48,186 nucleotides of DNA from Actinomycetota bacterium. Its GTDB lineage: Bacteria; Actinomycetota; Acidimicrobiia; Acidimicrobiales; CADCSY01. Shown here one piece after another: positions 11,557 through 21,567 of the stretch (within the stretch, counting starts at the first letter, position 1; every line of letters starts with the position of its first letter). The notes under the pieces were generated by a model, which saw only the letters and a program-made list of their open reading frames with translations, made no database searches and was not told where the DNA came from. Location: contig JAHWKL010000004.1 of the NCBI GenBank assembly GCA_019347915.1, positions 1-48,186 of the forward strand. Reading direction: 5' to 3'. A program made the translations under genes and the position numbers.

Positions 11557-12702
11557 TCAGACGTCTCGGAACAGGACCACCGACGCCGTGAAGCCGTGGA
11601 GGAAGCTACGCCCTCCGACGGGGCCGATCTCGCCGGCGCACGACATCCCCGCCACCGGCCCGTCGGCGATGGCCGACGAGACGATGGCGGCGTCGTGATC
11701 GGCGACGGCGAACAGGTGCGAGCCCCGGCCGTTGCACGTGAACAGGAGGGCGGCGTCAGCGTCGCAGGTGGCCATGAGGTGCCGGAGGTCCTCGTCGGCG
11801 GTGTGGGCGTCACGGACCTGGAACTGGACGGTGTCGCCCACGTCGATCTCGTCGCCCACGGCCACCGCCTTGACCTCCCGGTCGGCCCCGAGCACGTTGC
11901 GGATGAGGAAGTCGCCCCGGCCGTAGTCCACCTTTCGCTCGTCGATCACCCGCCCCACGTGGAGGCCCTGCTGGGCCAGCTGGAGATCGTCGGGGCCGAG
12001 GGACTGAACCAGCTCCTGCACCCGGTCGAGGGCGGGGCGCCCGGCCAGCTCGTAGATCACCTGCCGCTCGCCGCGGGTGACGATCATGGGGTCCCCCACG
12101 GGACGGCAGCCCTGGGACACCACGGTGGAGACCTCGACGCCACCGAGGATCACGCCCACCGCCCCGTCGCTGAGCACCTCGTCGCCCAGCACGAGGCGGT
12201 TGCCCCCGGGCCCCCGGGCGGCAGAGGCCAGCCCGCCGACCACGGGCAGGTCGACGCCGACCTGGTCGCGCAGCCCGGACAGGAAGGAGTCGACCGGGAA
12301 GGTGAAGGGGTCGGCGAGCACGAGCAGAGCCCGGCCGTCGGCCGGGAGCCCGTCGGCGGTGGGGAACCCCCTCACCGCCACCTGGTCGCCCACCTGCTCG
12401 GCGGTCAGGCGGAGCGGCGCCACGCTGCTCATGGTGCCTGCCCACAGCGAGATGGCCGGCTGGTCCTCGACCTCACGGGCGCCGCCGACCACCGACGCCG
12501 CGGTACAGCCGACGAGCACCTCGGGGAGCAGGATCGACCGGACGGCGGCGGCGATGTCCTCCATGGCCCCGGTGTGGGCGGCGCTGACGAAGAGCACGGC
12601 CAGCTCGGGCGCCTTCCCCACCTTGTCGAGCACCTGGCCCGTGACCTCGCCCACGGCGTGGGTGGCGAGGGGGTGTTGCGACAGCGCGGCGGCGAAGGGC
12701 AC
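11557..12702 (-). CDS. FIST N/C domain sensory protein
   Basis: [43 protein letters not shown]...; C-terminal [31 protein letters not shown] start with TAGCGT 6 nt upstream. Confidence 0.85.
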   Translation of the reverse strand: MPFAAALSQHPLATHAVGEVTGQVLDKVGKAPELAVLFVSAAHTGAMEDIAAAVRSILLPEVLVGCTAASVVGGAREVEDQPAISLWAGTMSSVAPLRLTAEQVGDQVAVRGFPTADGLPADGRALLVLADPFTFPVDSFLSGLRDQVGVDLPVVGGLASAARGPGGNRLVLGDEVLSDGAVGVILGGVEVSTVVSQGCRPVGDPMIVTRGERQVIYELAGRPALDRVQELVQSLGPDDLQLAQQGLHVGRVIDERKVDYGRGDFLIRNVLGADREVKAVAVGDEIDVGDTVQFQVRDAHTADEDLRHLMATCDADAALLFTCNGRGSHLFAVADHDAAIVSSAIADGPVAGMSCAGEIGPVGGRSFLHGFTASVVLFRDV

Positions 12703-12711
12703 GCTTCGACG

Positions 12712-13122
12712 CTATCGCCGCGGCGTGAGCGCGTCTCCGCGTTCGAAGCGCACGGCGGCGGCCTCGGCCTGCTCTGCCGGCTCGAGCGGCTGCATGACCA
12801 GGTGCAGGGCCAGCCACAGCGTCCTCGACATCGGGTAGCAGGCGAGGGGGGTGGCGACGGCGACGGCCAGGGCGCCGGCGAGGATGACTCCGACGGGGGC
12901 GTCGGGCAGCGTGAGGGCGAAGGCGACGGAGATGAAGGTCACCAGAGCGGACTGGGTGAGGGTGACGTTGACGAAGTAGACGCCGAGGAAGAAACCCTCC
13001 TCCCGCTCGAAGCGCATCCCGCACCCGGGGCAGTGGTCGACCATGCGCCACCACCTCGTGAACAGCCCGCCGGCCCCGCAATGTGGGCAACGTCTCCGCA
13101 CGCCACGCCAGAGCGCCGTCAC
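12712..13122 (-). CDS. DUF983-family membrane protein
   Basis: [39 protein letters not shown] followed by two TM segments; start codon (GTG 13122) inferred. Confidence 0.8.
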   Translation of the reverse strand: MTALWRGVRRRCPHCGAGGLFTRWWRMVDHCPGCGMRFEREEGFFLGVYFVNVTLTQSALVTFISVAFALTLPDAPVGVILAGALAVAVATPLACYPMSRTLWLALHLVMQPLEPAEQAEAAAVRFERGDALTPRR

Positions 13123-13167
13123 CCATCCCGCCGGCTCGATGTGGTCCCTGGCATAGCCTGCACGGCG

Positions 13168-13779
13168 ATGGCCACGGCTGAGACGGCTCCGACCACCCGT
13201 GACGCCATCCTCACGGCGGCCACTCGGGCCTTCGCCGACCACGGGTACGACGGTACCGCTCTCACCGAGATCGCGGTTGCCGTGGGCATCCGCCGGCCCA
13301 GCTTGCTGCACCACTTCGCTTCCAAGGAGGTGCTGTACCGGGAGGTCTTCACCCGGCTGCTGACCGACTGGGCGGTACGGGTGGAGGAGGCGGTGGACAG
13401 CCCCCGCGAGGGGTGGAAGCTCGTCGACCACGTCATCGAGGCAGGTTTCACGTTCTTTCGGGAGAACCCCGACTTCGTCCGGCTCGTGCGCCGGGAGGCG
13501 ATCGAGGGGGGCAGGCACCTCGGCATCGACCTCGGTGCCGCCCTGCGCCCTCACCTCCAGCGGGCGGTGCGGTTCTTCGAGCAGGAGATGGACGCTGGGC
13601 GGTTCCGGCGCCACGACCCCGAGCAGCTGCTGCTCACCGGCTATGGCGCGCTGCTCAGCTACTTCTCGGACGTGCCCTTCCTCGAAGGCCTGCTGGACGA
13701 GGACCCGCTGGGGGAGGCGGCCCTGGCCCGCCGCCTCCAGCACGTACGCAGCTTCTTCAGGGCCGCGCTGGAGCCCTGA
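13168..13779 (+). CDS. TetR/AcrR-family transcriptional regulator
   Basis: [51 protein letters not shown]; 3' end of the 1109-aa ORF 10450..13779, real ATG at 13168. Confidence 0.9.
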   Translation: MATAETAPTTRDAILTAATRAFADHGYDGTALTEIAVAVGIRRPSLLHHFASKEVLYREVFTRLLTDWAVRVEEAVDSPREGWKLVDHVIEAGFTFFRENPDFVRLVRREAIEGGRHLGIDLGAALRPHLQRAVRFFEQEMDAGRFRRHDPEQLLLTGYGALLSYFSDVPFLEGLLDEDPLGEAALARRLQHVRSFFRAALEP

Positions 13780-14317
13780 CGGCGCCGCCGTCCAGCTCGA
13801 CGCCCTCTCGCTGGAGGAGGGCCCGCTTGCACTCGGCGCCGAGGGCGTAGTCGCCCACCCGTCCGTCGCTGCGGACCACCCGGTGGCACGGGATCACCAC
13901 GGGAAGGGGGTTGCGGGCGAGGGCCGAGCCCGCCGCCCGCACGGCGCCGGGCCGCCCCACCTGCTCGGCCACCCAGGCGTAGGGCCTCACCTGCCCGAAG
14001 GGGATCTCGGCGGTCACCATCAGCACCGCTCGCCCGAACGCCGACAGCCCGCCGAGATCGACGGCGAGCCCGCGTGGCGATCCGTTGTGGAGCGCGGCCA
14101 TCAGCCCTGGCGGGGGACCCGCAGCCGGCCGTGCCCGGCGCCCGAGCCGGAGCTCGTACTGCCGTTCGAAGTCCGCCCGGGCAAGATCGGTGGTGCCGGC
14201 GGGCGCCACGCGGGTCAACCCCCGGTCGCCGAAGGCCACGAAGAGCGGCCCGACAGGGCCCTCCACCACGACGTACTCGTCGGTCTCGACTCCCAGTGCC
14301 TCGATCGCCACCACCAC
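13757..14317 (-). CDS. ogt: Methylated-DNA--protein-cysteine methyltransferase
   Basis: [21 protein letters not shown] active-site motif; converges with and overlaps tetR by about 23 nt. Confidence 0.9.
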   Translation of the reverse strand: MVVAIEALGVETDEYVVVEGPVGPLFVAFGDRGLTRVAPAGTTDLARADFERQYELRLGRRARPAAGPPPGLMAALHNGSPRGLAVDLGGLSAFGRAVLMVTAEIPFGQVRPYAWVAEQVGRPGAVRAAGSALARNPLPVVIPCHRVVRSDGRVGDYALGAECKRALLQREGVELDGGAVRAPARP

Positions 14318-14441
14318 GGGTTCCTCCCTGCTCCGAGCGGGCCGGTGCGCCGCCTCCCACCCCGTTGTAGCCCACGGCGCCGATTCGTGCCGGAGCGGCC
14401 TGCCAACGGCACGTCGATGCCGGCCCGTATCCTCGCCGGCC

Positions 14442-15851
14442 GTGCGCCGTCTCCTGGTTCCGGCGATCCTGGCCGTCGTCGCCGTGTCCTCCACCCTGGC
14501 GGGGCTGCGCGCCGGCCCGCCGGCGACCAGTGACGGCGACGACGAGATCGAACTGGCCACCGCCGTCGAGGCGCCCCTGTTGAGCCCCCGCCGGGCACCG
14601 GCCTTGCTCGTGGAGCCCATCGGCAGGGCCCGCCTGGTCCAGGCGCTGCACGGGATCTCGGTGGCCGGCCCCGACGCCGCCTGCCTGCTGGTCACGCAGG
14701 CCGACCAGCCGCTCTACGAGCACCAGCCCGACCTCGCGCTGGCGCCGGCATCCGGCCTCAAGCTGCTCACCGGCGCGGCCGTGCTCGCCCACCTCGACCC
14801 CGGCGAACGGCTGCGGACGACCGTCCGGGCGGCGGCACCGCCGGCTGGAGGAGTGGTGGAGGGCGACCTGTGGTTGGTCGGGGGAGGGGACCCGGTGCTC
14901 GGCACGGCGGCGTGGGCGGCCCACTTCACCCGCCAGCCGGCGCTGGTCACCTCCCTGGAGGCGCTGGCCGACCGGGTGGTCGAGGCCGGGGTGGCCGAGG
15001 TGCGGGGCCGGGTGGTGGGCGACGAGAGCCGGTACGACTCGGTGCGGGCCGTGCCGTCGTGGCCGGCCCGCTACCTCGAGGCCAAGGAGGTGGGGCCGCT
15101 CTCGGCACTCTCGGTCAACGACGGCTTCGCGGTGTGGGAAGGCCGGAAGGAGACCTTCGCCGACCCCCCTGCCGGCGCCGCCGGCGTGCTCACCGACCTG
15201 CTCCGCCAGCGGGGTGTGACCGTGGCCGGCGAGGCGGCGTCGGGGACAGCTCCCGCTGGCGCTGCCGCCGTCGCCGGCGTCGACTCGCCCCCCATGGCCG
15301 AGCTGGTGGGCCAGTTGCTGCGGGAGAGCGACAACGGCACCGCTGAGCTGCTGGTCAAGGAGTTGGGACTGCGGGTGGCGGGGGAGGGCTCCACTGCCGC
15401 CGGTACCCGCGTCATGGCCGAGACCCTGGCGGCGATCGGGTTCCCCACGGCGGGCCTGGTGGTGATCGACGGCTCAGGCCTCGACCCCGGCAACCGGGTC
15501 ACGTGTCGCCTGCTGCACGCCGTCCTCCACGCCAGTAAGGAAGGCGAGCCCCTCCGCCAGGGACTGCCGGTGGCCGGGACCAGCGGCACCCTGTCCCGGC
15601 GACTCGTCGACGACGCCCTGAGCGGGCAGGTGCGAGCCAAGACCGGTTCCATCCGGGGGGTGGCGTCGCTGTCGGGCTTCGCCGTCACCCGGGGCGGTTT
15701 CGACTTGACCTTCTCGTTCATCCTCAACGGGATCAACCGCTTCGACGACGCCGTCCCGCTGCAGGAGCAGCTCGGACGCGCCCTGGTGCGCCATCCGGAC
15801 CTTCCTCAGCTGGAGGAGATCGGGCCCAGCCGCTACCCCGAGGCCGCCTGA
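14442..15851 (+). CDS. dacB: D-alanyl-D-alanine carboxypeptidase/endopeptidase (PBP4, DacB family)
   Basis: ASGLKLLT (SxxK), ESDNGTAELL (SxN), KTGS; N-terminal signal peptide; GTG start inferred. Confidence 0.88.
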   Translation: MRRLLVPAILAVVAVSSTLAGLRAGPPATSDGDDEIELATAVEAPLLSPRRAPALLVEPIGRARLVQALHGISVAGPDAACLLVTQADQPLYEHQPDLALAPASGLKLLTGAAVLAHLDPGERLRTTVRAAAPPAGGVVEGDLWLVGGGDPVLGTAAWAAHFTRQPALVTSLEALADRVVEAGVAEVRGRVVGDESRYDSVRAVPSWPARYLEAKEVGPLSALSVNDGFAVWEGRKETFADPPAGAAGVLTDLLRQRGVTVAGEAASGTAPAGAAAVAGVDSPPMAELVGQLLRESDNGTAELLVKELGLRVAGEGSTAAGTRVMAETLAAIGFPTAGLVVIDGSGLDPGNRVTCRLLHAVLHASKEGEPLRQGLPVAGTSGTLSRRLVDDALSGQVRAKTGSIRGVASLSGFAVTRGGFDLTFSFILNGINRFDDAVPLQEQLGRALVRHPDLPQLEEIGPSRYPEAA

Positions 15852-15904
15852 GGGCGGGTTCCCATGGGGAGGATGGTCGCGGCGCCGGACGTAACGTCAC
15901 CGGC

Positions 15905-16525
15905 GTGGCCGATGACCTCCCCATGTTCCCGCTGGGGACGGTGCTCCTGCCCGGGGCCCACCTGCCCCTGCAGGTCTTCGAGCCCCGGTACCGGCGCCTG
16001 GTCGAGGCCTGCCTGGACGGCACGCCCGAGTTCGGTGTCGTGCTCATCGAGCGGGGGAGCGAGGTGGGCGGGGGCGATCGCCGTTTCGACGTGGGCTGCG
16101 TGGCCCGCATCCTCTCCGCCGTCCGCCTGGATGAGGAGCGCTGGTTGCTGAACACGGTGGGCACCCGGCGCGTCCGGGTGGTCCGGTGGCTCCCGGAGGC
16201 TCCCTACCCCCGCGCCGAGGTGGAGCCTTGGGACGACCCCAGGCCCGGTCCGGGTGCTGACGAGCGGCGGGCTGCGACGCTCACCGCGCTGCGGCGGGTA
16301 CTGGCCCTGGCCGCGGAGATGGGCGACCCCGTGGCCGACGCCACCACGCCGGTCGGAGAAGAACCCGTGCGTGCGAGCTACCAGATGGCCGCCCTGGCGC
16401 CCCTCGGCGAGCTGGACCGGCTGCGCCTGCTGGCCGCCCCGAGCCCCGATGACCGCCTCGACCGGTTGGCCTGCCTGCTGGAGGAGGAGGCGTCGGTGCT
16501 TGCCAGCCGGCTGGAGGGGGGATAG
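15905..16525 (+). CDS. LON N-terminal (substrate-binding) domain protein
   Basis: LPMFPLGTVLLPGAHLPLQVFEPRYRRLVEACLDGTPEFGVVLIERG. Confidence 0.88.
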   Translation: MADDLPMFPLGTVLLPGAHLPLQVFEPRYRRLVEACLDGTPEFGVVLIERGSEVGGGDRRFDVGCVARILSAVRLDEERWLLNTVGTRRVRVVRWLPEAPYPRAEVEPWDDPRPGPGADERRAATLTALRRVLALAAEMGDPVADATTPVGEEPVRASYQMAALAPLGELDRLRLLAAPSPDDRLDRLACLLEEEASVLASRLEGG

Positions 16526-16557
16526 GAAGGACCCCTCCGAGCATGCGAGGACCGTGA

Positions 16558-16884
16558 GTGGCCGAACGACGCCCGAAGGACAAATCGATTCCCAACCTGG
16601 CCACCGACCTGTGGGACCTCGTACGGGCCTACGCCAAGCAGCAGACCATCGAGCCGGCCAAGGGCCTCGGCCGGTTCGTCGGCTGGGGAGTGGCGGGGTC
16701 GCTCCTGCTGGGCGTGGGCACGGTCCTGCTCGTGCTGGCCGTGCTGCGCGCCCTCCAGGACCAGACCGGGACCACCTTCGACGGCAACTGGTCGTGGGCC
16801 CCGTACCTTCTCACCCTGGTGATCTGTGTCGGCGTCATCGGGGCCGCCCTGTCCGCCGTACGAAAGAAGGGGTCCCGCCCGTGA
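16558..16884 (+). CDS. Small two-TM protein (phage-holin-family-like, actinobacterial)
   Basis: 108 aa with two hydrophobic helices, basic ends. Confidence 0.6.
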   Translation: MAERRPKDKSIPNLATDLWDLVRAYAKQQTIEPAKGLGRFVGWGVAGSLLLGVGTVLLVLAVLRALQDQTGTTFDGNWSWAPYLLTLVICVGVIGAALSAVRKKGSRP

Positions 16885-17108
16885 CCACGAGCTCCCGCGC
16901 CGGCCAGGGTGCCACCGTGTCCCGTGACGACATCGAGCAGAAGCTCCGTGAGATCCGGGGCGAGGCCGGCGAGGTGGTGGAGTCCAACCGCGACTACGCC
17001 GTGCTGGCCGCCGTGGCCACGGCCGTGGTGCTCGTGGCGGCGGCGTACTTCTTCGGCCGGCGCAAGGGCAGGAAGCGCACCACGGTGGTCGAGGTCCGCA
17101 GGGTCTGA
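16881..17108 (+). CDS. Small single-TM protein, hypothetical
   Basis: GTG start overlapping the previous stop; VTTSSRAGQGATVSRDDIEQKLREIRGEAGEVVESNRDYAVLAAVATAVVLVAAAYFFGRRKGRKR. Confidence 0.6.
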   Translation: MTTSSRAGQGATVSRDDIEQKLREIRGEAGEVVESNRDYAVLAAVATAVVLVAAAYFFGRRKGRKRTTVVEVRRV

Positions 17109-17320
17109 TGCTGCGGTACCTGTACCGAGCGGGGCAGATGAAGGGCCTCCTCGGTGGCTCCAGGCCCTGGACCCTCATCTGGGCGCTCCTCTTCGGGGCC
17201 CGCATGCTCAAGAAGGCGACCGGACGTGAGTCCGAGGTCGTTCACTCCACGGTGCTCGAACCTGGCGACGGGCTCGTCATCCGCCACGAGCGCCGACCCG
17301 AGCGGCAGCGAAGGCGGTGA
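17108..17320 (+). CDS. Small hypothetical protein
   Basis: 70 aa, start and stop overlapping both neighbours. Confidence 0.55.
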   Translation: MLRYLYRAGQMKGLLGGSRPWTLIWALLFGARMLKKATGRESEVVHSTVLEPGDGLVIRHERRPERQRRR

Positions 17321-18129
17321 CTCGCCCCTTCCGGCCGGGCGAGCGGGTGATCCTGGCCGACAGCAAGGGGCGGCGGTACCTCCTGGCGTTGTCCGAGGCT
17401 GGGAGCTTCCACAGCCACACCGGCATCGTCCAGCACGAGGCGGTGCTGGGCTGCGAGGAGGGGGTCACGGTGCGGTCGACCACCGGCGCCCGCTACACCG
17501 CCATGCGCCCCACCCTGGCCGACTTCGTGGTGCAGATGCCCCGCGGCGCCCAGGTCATCTATCCCAAGGACCTGGGTGCCATCCTCATGCTTGCCGACAT
17601 CCACCCCGGCGTGCGGGTCCTGGAGGCGGGAGTGGGCTCGGGCGCCCTGTCCTTGGCCCTGGTGCGGGGCGGCGCCGAGGTCGTCGGCTACGAGGTCCGG
17701 ACCGACTTCGCCGAGCGGGCCCGGGCCAACGTGGCCGCCTTCCTCGGTGAGGAGGTGGTCGCCTCCCGGTACCGGGTGGAGGCCGCCGACGTCTACGCCG
17801 GTATCGCCGAACGGGGACTCGACAGCATCGTGCTCGACCTGCCCGAGCCGTGGCAGGTGGTCAAGCACGCCGAGTCGGCCCTGCGCCCGGGCGGCATCTT
17901 CGTGGCCTACACCCCATCGGTCCTCCAGGTGGCGCAGCTGCGGGAGGTCCTGGCCACCAGCAACTTCGAGCTGGCCGAGACGGTGGAGGTCCTGGCCCGG
18001 ACGTGGCACGTCGAGGGTCAGGCGGTGCGGCCGGACCACCGCATGGTGGCCCACACCGGCTTCCTCACCTCCGCCCGCCTGCTCGGCCCGGTGCCCGGTG
18101 GCCTCAAGCCGGCCAGGAGCCCTCGGTGA
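17317..18129 (+). CDS. trmI: tRNA (adenine-N1)-methyltransferase
   Basis: VVQMPRGAQVIYPKDLGAILMLADIHPGVRVLEAGVGSGALSLALVRG; located upstream of the proteasome locus as in other actinobacteria. Confidence 0.92.
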   Translation: MTRPFRPGERVILADSKGRRYLLALSEAGSFHSHTGIVQHEAVLGCEEGVTVRSTTGARYTAMRPTLADFVVQMPRGAQVIYPKDLGAILMLADIHPGVRVLEAGVGSGALSLALVRGGAEVVGYEVRTDFAERARANVAAFLGEEVVASRYRVEAADVYAGIAERGLDSIVLDLPEPWQVVKHAESALRPGGIFVAYTPSVLQVAQLREVLATSNFELAETVEVLARTWHVEGQAVRPDHRMVAHTGFLTSARLLGPVPGGLKPARSPR

Positions 18130-19292
18130 ACCTCTTCGACATCTTTGTCGCCACCCTGGTGATCGTCGGGGTCGTGGGTGGCTACCGGCTGGGGTTCCTC
18201 ACCCGGGCCCTGTCGTGGGCGGGGCTGGCCGTTGGCCTGGTGGTGACCATCCGCTTCCTGCCCGACCTGGTCGAGCTGGTGCCCCTGCCCGCCGAAGGAT
18301 CCGATGCCAACGCCCGCCTGCTGGTGGCCATCGGCGTGCTCCTGATCGGTGCTTTCCTCGGCCAGGGCCTGGGGATGCTGATCGGCACCCAGGCCCACCT
18401 GGCCATCCCCAACGCCGGCCGGCCACTCGACCGCCTCGGCGGGGCGCTGGCCGGGGGACTGGGCGTCCTGGTCGCCGTCTGGCTGCTGTTGCCAACCTTC
18501 GCCCAGGTGCCCGGGACCGTCTCCCGCCAGGCCCGCAGCTCGTCGGTCGCCCAGACGCTCGATGCCGTCACGCCCCAGCCGCCGGACACGCTCAGGGCCC
18601 TCCGGCGTCTCGTGGGCGACACGCAGTTCCCCGACGTCTTCGCCACCCTTCGCCCGGCTCCCGACCTGGGGCCGCCCCCCGCCGAGTCCGGGCTCAGTGC
18701 CGACCTGGCCCGGTCGCTGGCCGCCTCCACCTACCGGGTCGAGGGTGAGGCGTGCGGCCGGCTCCAGGAGGGGAGTGGCTTCGTCGCCGAGCCCGGGGTC
18801 GTGGTGACCAACGCCCACGTCGTCGCCGGCCAGGACACCACCGAGCTCATCGCGGTGGACGGCAGCCGGGCTCAGGCGCAAGTGGTGATGTTCGACCCCG
18901 ACACCGACCTCGCCGTCCTGACGAGCGGCGTGGGGGCGGCGGCGCTGCCCATCGGGCAGAGCGGGGTGGGTGTGCAGGGAGGGGTGTTCGGTTATCCCGG
19001 CGGCGGAGCGCTCGAGGTCTCCCCGTTCGATGTGCGTGAAGCGGTCCAGGCCGTGGGTCGCGACCTCTACGGCGACGGACCCACCCGCCGCCAGGTCCTC
19101 ATCCTCTCCTCGCGGCTGGCGCCCGGCGACTCCGGTGCCGCCCTGGTCGACGGGACGGGGTCGGTGGTGGGCGTGGCCTTCGCCATCGCACCCGACCGGG
19201 CGGGTACCGCCTACGCCCTGCACGTCGACGAGTTGCGCGAGGCGCTGTCAGCTCCCCGCACCCCCACCGACACCGGGCCCTGCCTGCGCTGA
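18126..19292 (+). CDS. marP: MarP-like CvpA-domain membrane serine protease
   Basis: N-terminal CvpA-like TM region, then trypsin-like domain with TNAHVVAG, DTDLAVL, GDSGAALV. Confidence 0.87.
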   Translation: MNLFDIFVATLVIVGVVGGYRLGFLTRALSWAGLAVGLVVTIRFLPDLVELVPLPAEGSDANARLLVAIGVLLIGAFLGQGLGMLIGTQAHLAIPNAGRPLDRLGGALAGGLGVLVAVWLLLPTFAQVPGTVSRQARSSSVAQTLDAVTPQPPDTLRALRRLVGDTQFPDVFATLRPAPDLGPPPAESGLSADLARSLAASTYRVEGEACGRLQEGSGFVAEPGVVVTNAHVVAGQDTTELIAVDGSRAQAQVVMFDPDTDLAVLTSGVGAAALPIGQSGVGVQGGVFGYPGGGALEVSPFDVREAVQAVGRDLYGDGPTRRQVLILSSRLAPGDSGAALVDGTGSVVGVAFAIAPDRAGTAYALHVDELREALSAPRTPTDTGPCLR

Positions 19293-19300
19293 GCCAGGAG

Positions 19301-19367
19301 CCGACGGCCCGGCGGCTGGCGGCATGGCGGCATGGCGGTGGGACCCCCGCCGCGATGGGGCCGTCGG
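19301..19367. terminator. Putative bidirectional terminator between convergent marP and antiporter genes
   Basis: Perfect 10-bp inverted repeat CCGACGGCCC / GGGCCGTCGG in the convergent intergenic gap. Confidence 0.5.
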
Positions 19368-19383
19368 GAGAAGGCCCGAACCG

Positions 19384-20583
19384 CTACTGCCCGGCAGGGA
19401 CGGGCTGCCTGCGTTCGGGACGCTCGGTCACCAGCGCGGGCACGTAGCGGGCGGCGACGGGACCGGCGATGGCGAGCAGCAGGACGTACGCCGCCGCCAC
19501 CGGGCCGAGCGCGGGTTCGATGCCGGCGGAGACGCCGAGGCCGGCGATGACGATGGAGAACTCGCCCCGGGCGATGAGGGCCGTGCCCGCCCGCAGGCGG
19601 CCCGGTCGGGCGATACCCATGCGCTTGGCGGCCCACCAGCCGGTGACGACCTTGGTGCCGGCGGTGACCGCGGCCAGGGCGAGGGCGACGCCGGCGACCG
19701 GCACCAGCTCAGAGGGATCGATCTGGAGCCCGAAGAATAAGAAGAAGGCAGCGGCGAACAGGTCCCGGAGCGGTCCCACCAGCAGGCTGGCTCGCTCCTG
19801 CACGGCTCCACCGATGGCGATGCCGACGAGGAAGGCGCCGACGGCGGCGGAGACCTGCAGCTGGGCGGCGACGCCGGCGACGACGAGGGTGGTGCCGAGC
19901 ACGCCGAGCAGAAGGGCTTCGTCGGAGTGGCTGAACAGCGCCTGGCTGAGCACGCCCCCGTGGCGCAGAGCCACGAACAGCACCAGCGCCACCGTGGCCA
20001 GGGCGATCGCGACCGAAGGCAGGCCGGCCATCAGGGAGCCACCGGTGAGCAGTGCCGCCACCACGGGCAGGTACACGGCCATGGCCAGGTCCTCCATGAC
20101 CAGGATCGACAGCACCGACGGCGTCTCCCGGTTCCCCAGGCGGTCGAGATCGGCCAGCAGCTTGGAGATGACGCCCGAGGAGGAGATGTAGGTCACGCCG
20201 CCCAGGAGGATCACCGCCCGTGCATCCCAGCCCAGGGCCAGGCCGGCGAGCACGCCGGGGGTGGCGTTGGCGACGATGTCGAGCAGACCTGCGGGAAGAC
20301 CCACCTTGAGGTTGCCGCCCAGCTCCTCGGAGGAGTACTCCAGGCCCAGGGTGAGCAGGAGCAGCACCACGCCGATCTCCGACCCGACGGCGATCAGCGT
20401 CTCGCTCACGTCGAGGTCGACGACGCCGCCTCTGCCCACGATGAGGCCCCCCACCAGGTAGAAGGGGATGGGGCTGAGACTCAAGCGGTCCGCCAGCCGG
20501 GCGAGGAGCGCCAGGCCCAGCACCACCAGCCCCAGCTCGGTGAGCACGAGGGCCACCTCGGCGGGTGCGGCGGCGAAGATCAC
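19384..20583 (-). CDS. Monovalent cation:H+ antiporter (CPA2/KhtU-like)
   Basis: Multi-TM protein, VGGLIVGRGGVVDL..., LLLLTLGLEYSSEELGG. Confidence 0.87.
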   Translation of the reverse strand: MIFAAAPAEVALVLTELGLVVLGLALLARLADRLSLSPIPFYLVGGLIVGRGGVVDLDVSETLIAVGSEIGVVLLLLTLGLEYSSEELGGNLKVGLPAGLLDIVANATPGVLAGLALGWDARAVILLGGVTYISSSGVISKLLADLDRLGNRETPSVLSILVMEDLAMAVYLPVVAALLTGGSLMAGLPSVAIALATVALVLFVALRHGGVLSQALFSHSDEALLLGVLGTTLVVAGVAAQLQVSAAVGAFLVGIAIGGAVQERASLLVGPLRDLFAAAFFLFFGLQIDPSELVPVAGVALALAAVTAGTKVVTGWWAAKRMGIARPGRLRAGTALIARGEFSIVIAGLGVSAGIEPALGPVAAAYVLLLAIAGPVAARYVPALVTERPERRQPVPAGQ

Positions 20584-20613
20584 CTCCAGCGATGCAGGGA
20601 GACGGTCACGGCG

Positions 20614-21117
20614 TTAACCCTGCTGGAGGAGGCGGAACAGCTCCTTGATGCCCTCCGGGGTCCCTACCGCGACCGCAGTGTCTCCCTCCTCCAGCGTGAA
20701 GTCGCCCCCCGGGGCGGGGATGGTCTCGTCGCCCCGCACCACGGCGACGATGGAGACCCCCGTCTCGGTGCGCAGTGCCGACTCCCGTAGCGTCCGCCCC
20801 GCGCACGCCGCGTTCCCACCCACCGGCAGCCAATCGATGGTCAGGCCCTCGATGTGCTGCTGGAGGTCGGCCAGCCGCTCGCTGACATGAGACGTCCCGA
20901 GCAGCTCGGCCAACGTCTGGGTGTCATCGGCATCGAGCCGTACGACGTCACGGCAGGCGTCGGGATCGACGCTGTCGTACACGAGCAGCTCCCGCCGACC
21001 GGTCCGGTGGGCGAGGACACCCACTCGGTCGCCCTCCTTGGTGACGAAGTCGTAGCGGATGCCCACGCCGGGCAGTTGCGTCTCCTCGACCTCAGCCATC
21101 GACAGCCAGTCTGTCAA
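20614..21117 (-). CDS. TrkA-C domain regulatory subunit (KhtT-like)
   Basis: [50 protein letters not shown]; directly upstream of the antiporter; alternative start at 21099. Confidence 0.82.
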   Translation of the reverse strand: MTDWLSMAEVEETQLPGVGIRYDFVTKEGDRVGVLAHRTGRRELLVYDSVDPDACRDVVRLDADDTQTLAELLGTSHVSERLADLQQHIEGLTIDWLPVGGNAACAGRTLRESALRTETGVSIVAVVRGDETIPAPGGDFTLEEGDTAVAVGTPEGIKELFRLLQQG

Positions 21118-21138
21118 CCATGCGAGCTGGGCCGGCGG

Positions 21139-21381
21139 TCAGGCGGGCTCGATGAAGATGCACTCGCCGGGGCACTCCTCGGCGGACTCGACCACGTCGT
21201 CGAGCCGTTCATCGGGGAAGCTGGCCAGGCCTTCGGCGCCACCGGGGTCGCTGAGGACCTTGTCCCCCTCCTTGACGTATGCCAGGCCGTCGTCCAGCAG
21301 CGTGAACACGTCGGGGGCGATCTCCTCGCACAGGCCGTCGCCCGTACACAGATCCTGGTCGATCCAGACCTTCATCGGCAT
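21139..21381 (-). CDS. Small actinobacterial ferredoxin
   Basis: [28 protein letters not shown]...[16 protein letters not shown], 80 aa; 3' end of the long ORF 21139..23151. Confidence 0.88.
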   Translation of the reverse strand: MPMKVWIDQDLCTGDGLCEEIAPDVFTLLDDGLAYVKEGDKVLSDPGGAEGLASFPDERLDDVVESAEECPGECIFIEPA

Positions 21382-21530
21382 CAGCGCACGCTCCTGTACT
21401 TCGCTGGTCGGCGGTCCTCCCCAATTTACCCGGTGCGGGGGAGGAAAACTCAGGAGGGTGGCATTCCCGGGTTCCCGTGCCCGCCGGTGTCGTCCGTTTC
21501 CGGCGGTCCCCCGTGTATCGTCGCCCGCGG

Positions 21531-21559
21531 ATCGACAGGAGCCCGAGCATCGACAGGAG
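21531..21559 (+). repeat. Direct repeat ATCGACAGGAG x2 in the arc leader
   Basis: 21531..21541 and 21549..21559, each containing an SD-like AGGAG. Confidence 0.8.
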
Positions 21560-21567
21560 GGAGTCCT

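Noticed and set aside
10450-13167. Upstream part of the 1109-aa plus-strand ORF
   Set aside because: Antisense to tkt, FIST and DUF983; only 13168..13779 (TetR) is real. High-GC codon bias opens long spurious frames.
16558-16884. Prophage signal from the holin-like protein
   Set aside because: No integrase, lysin, capsid or att-like repeats nearby; context is housekeeping.
19311-19340. GGCGGCAT tandem repeats in the marP-antiporter gap as a microsatellite/phase-variable tract
   Set aside because: Only about two units, between convergent gene ends and inside a likely terminator loop; unlikely to be functional as a switch.
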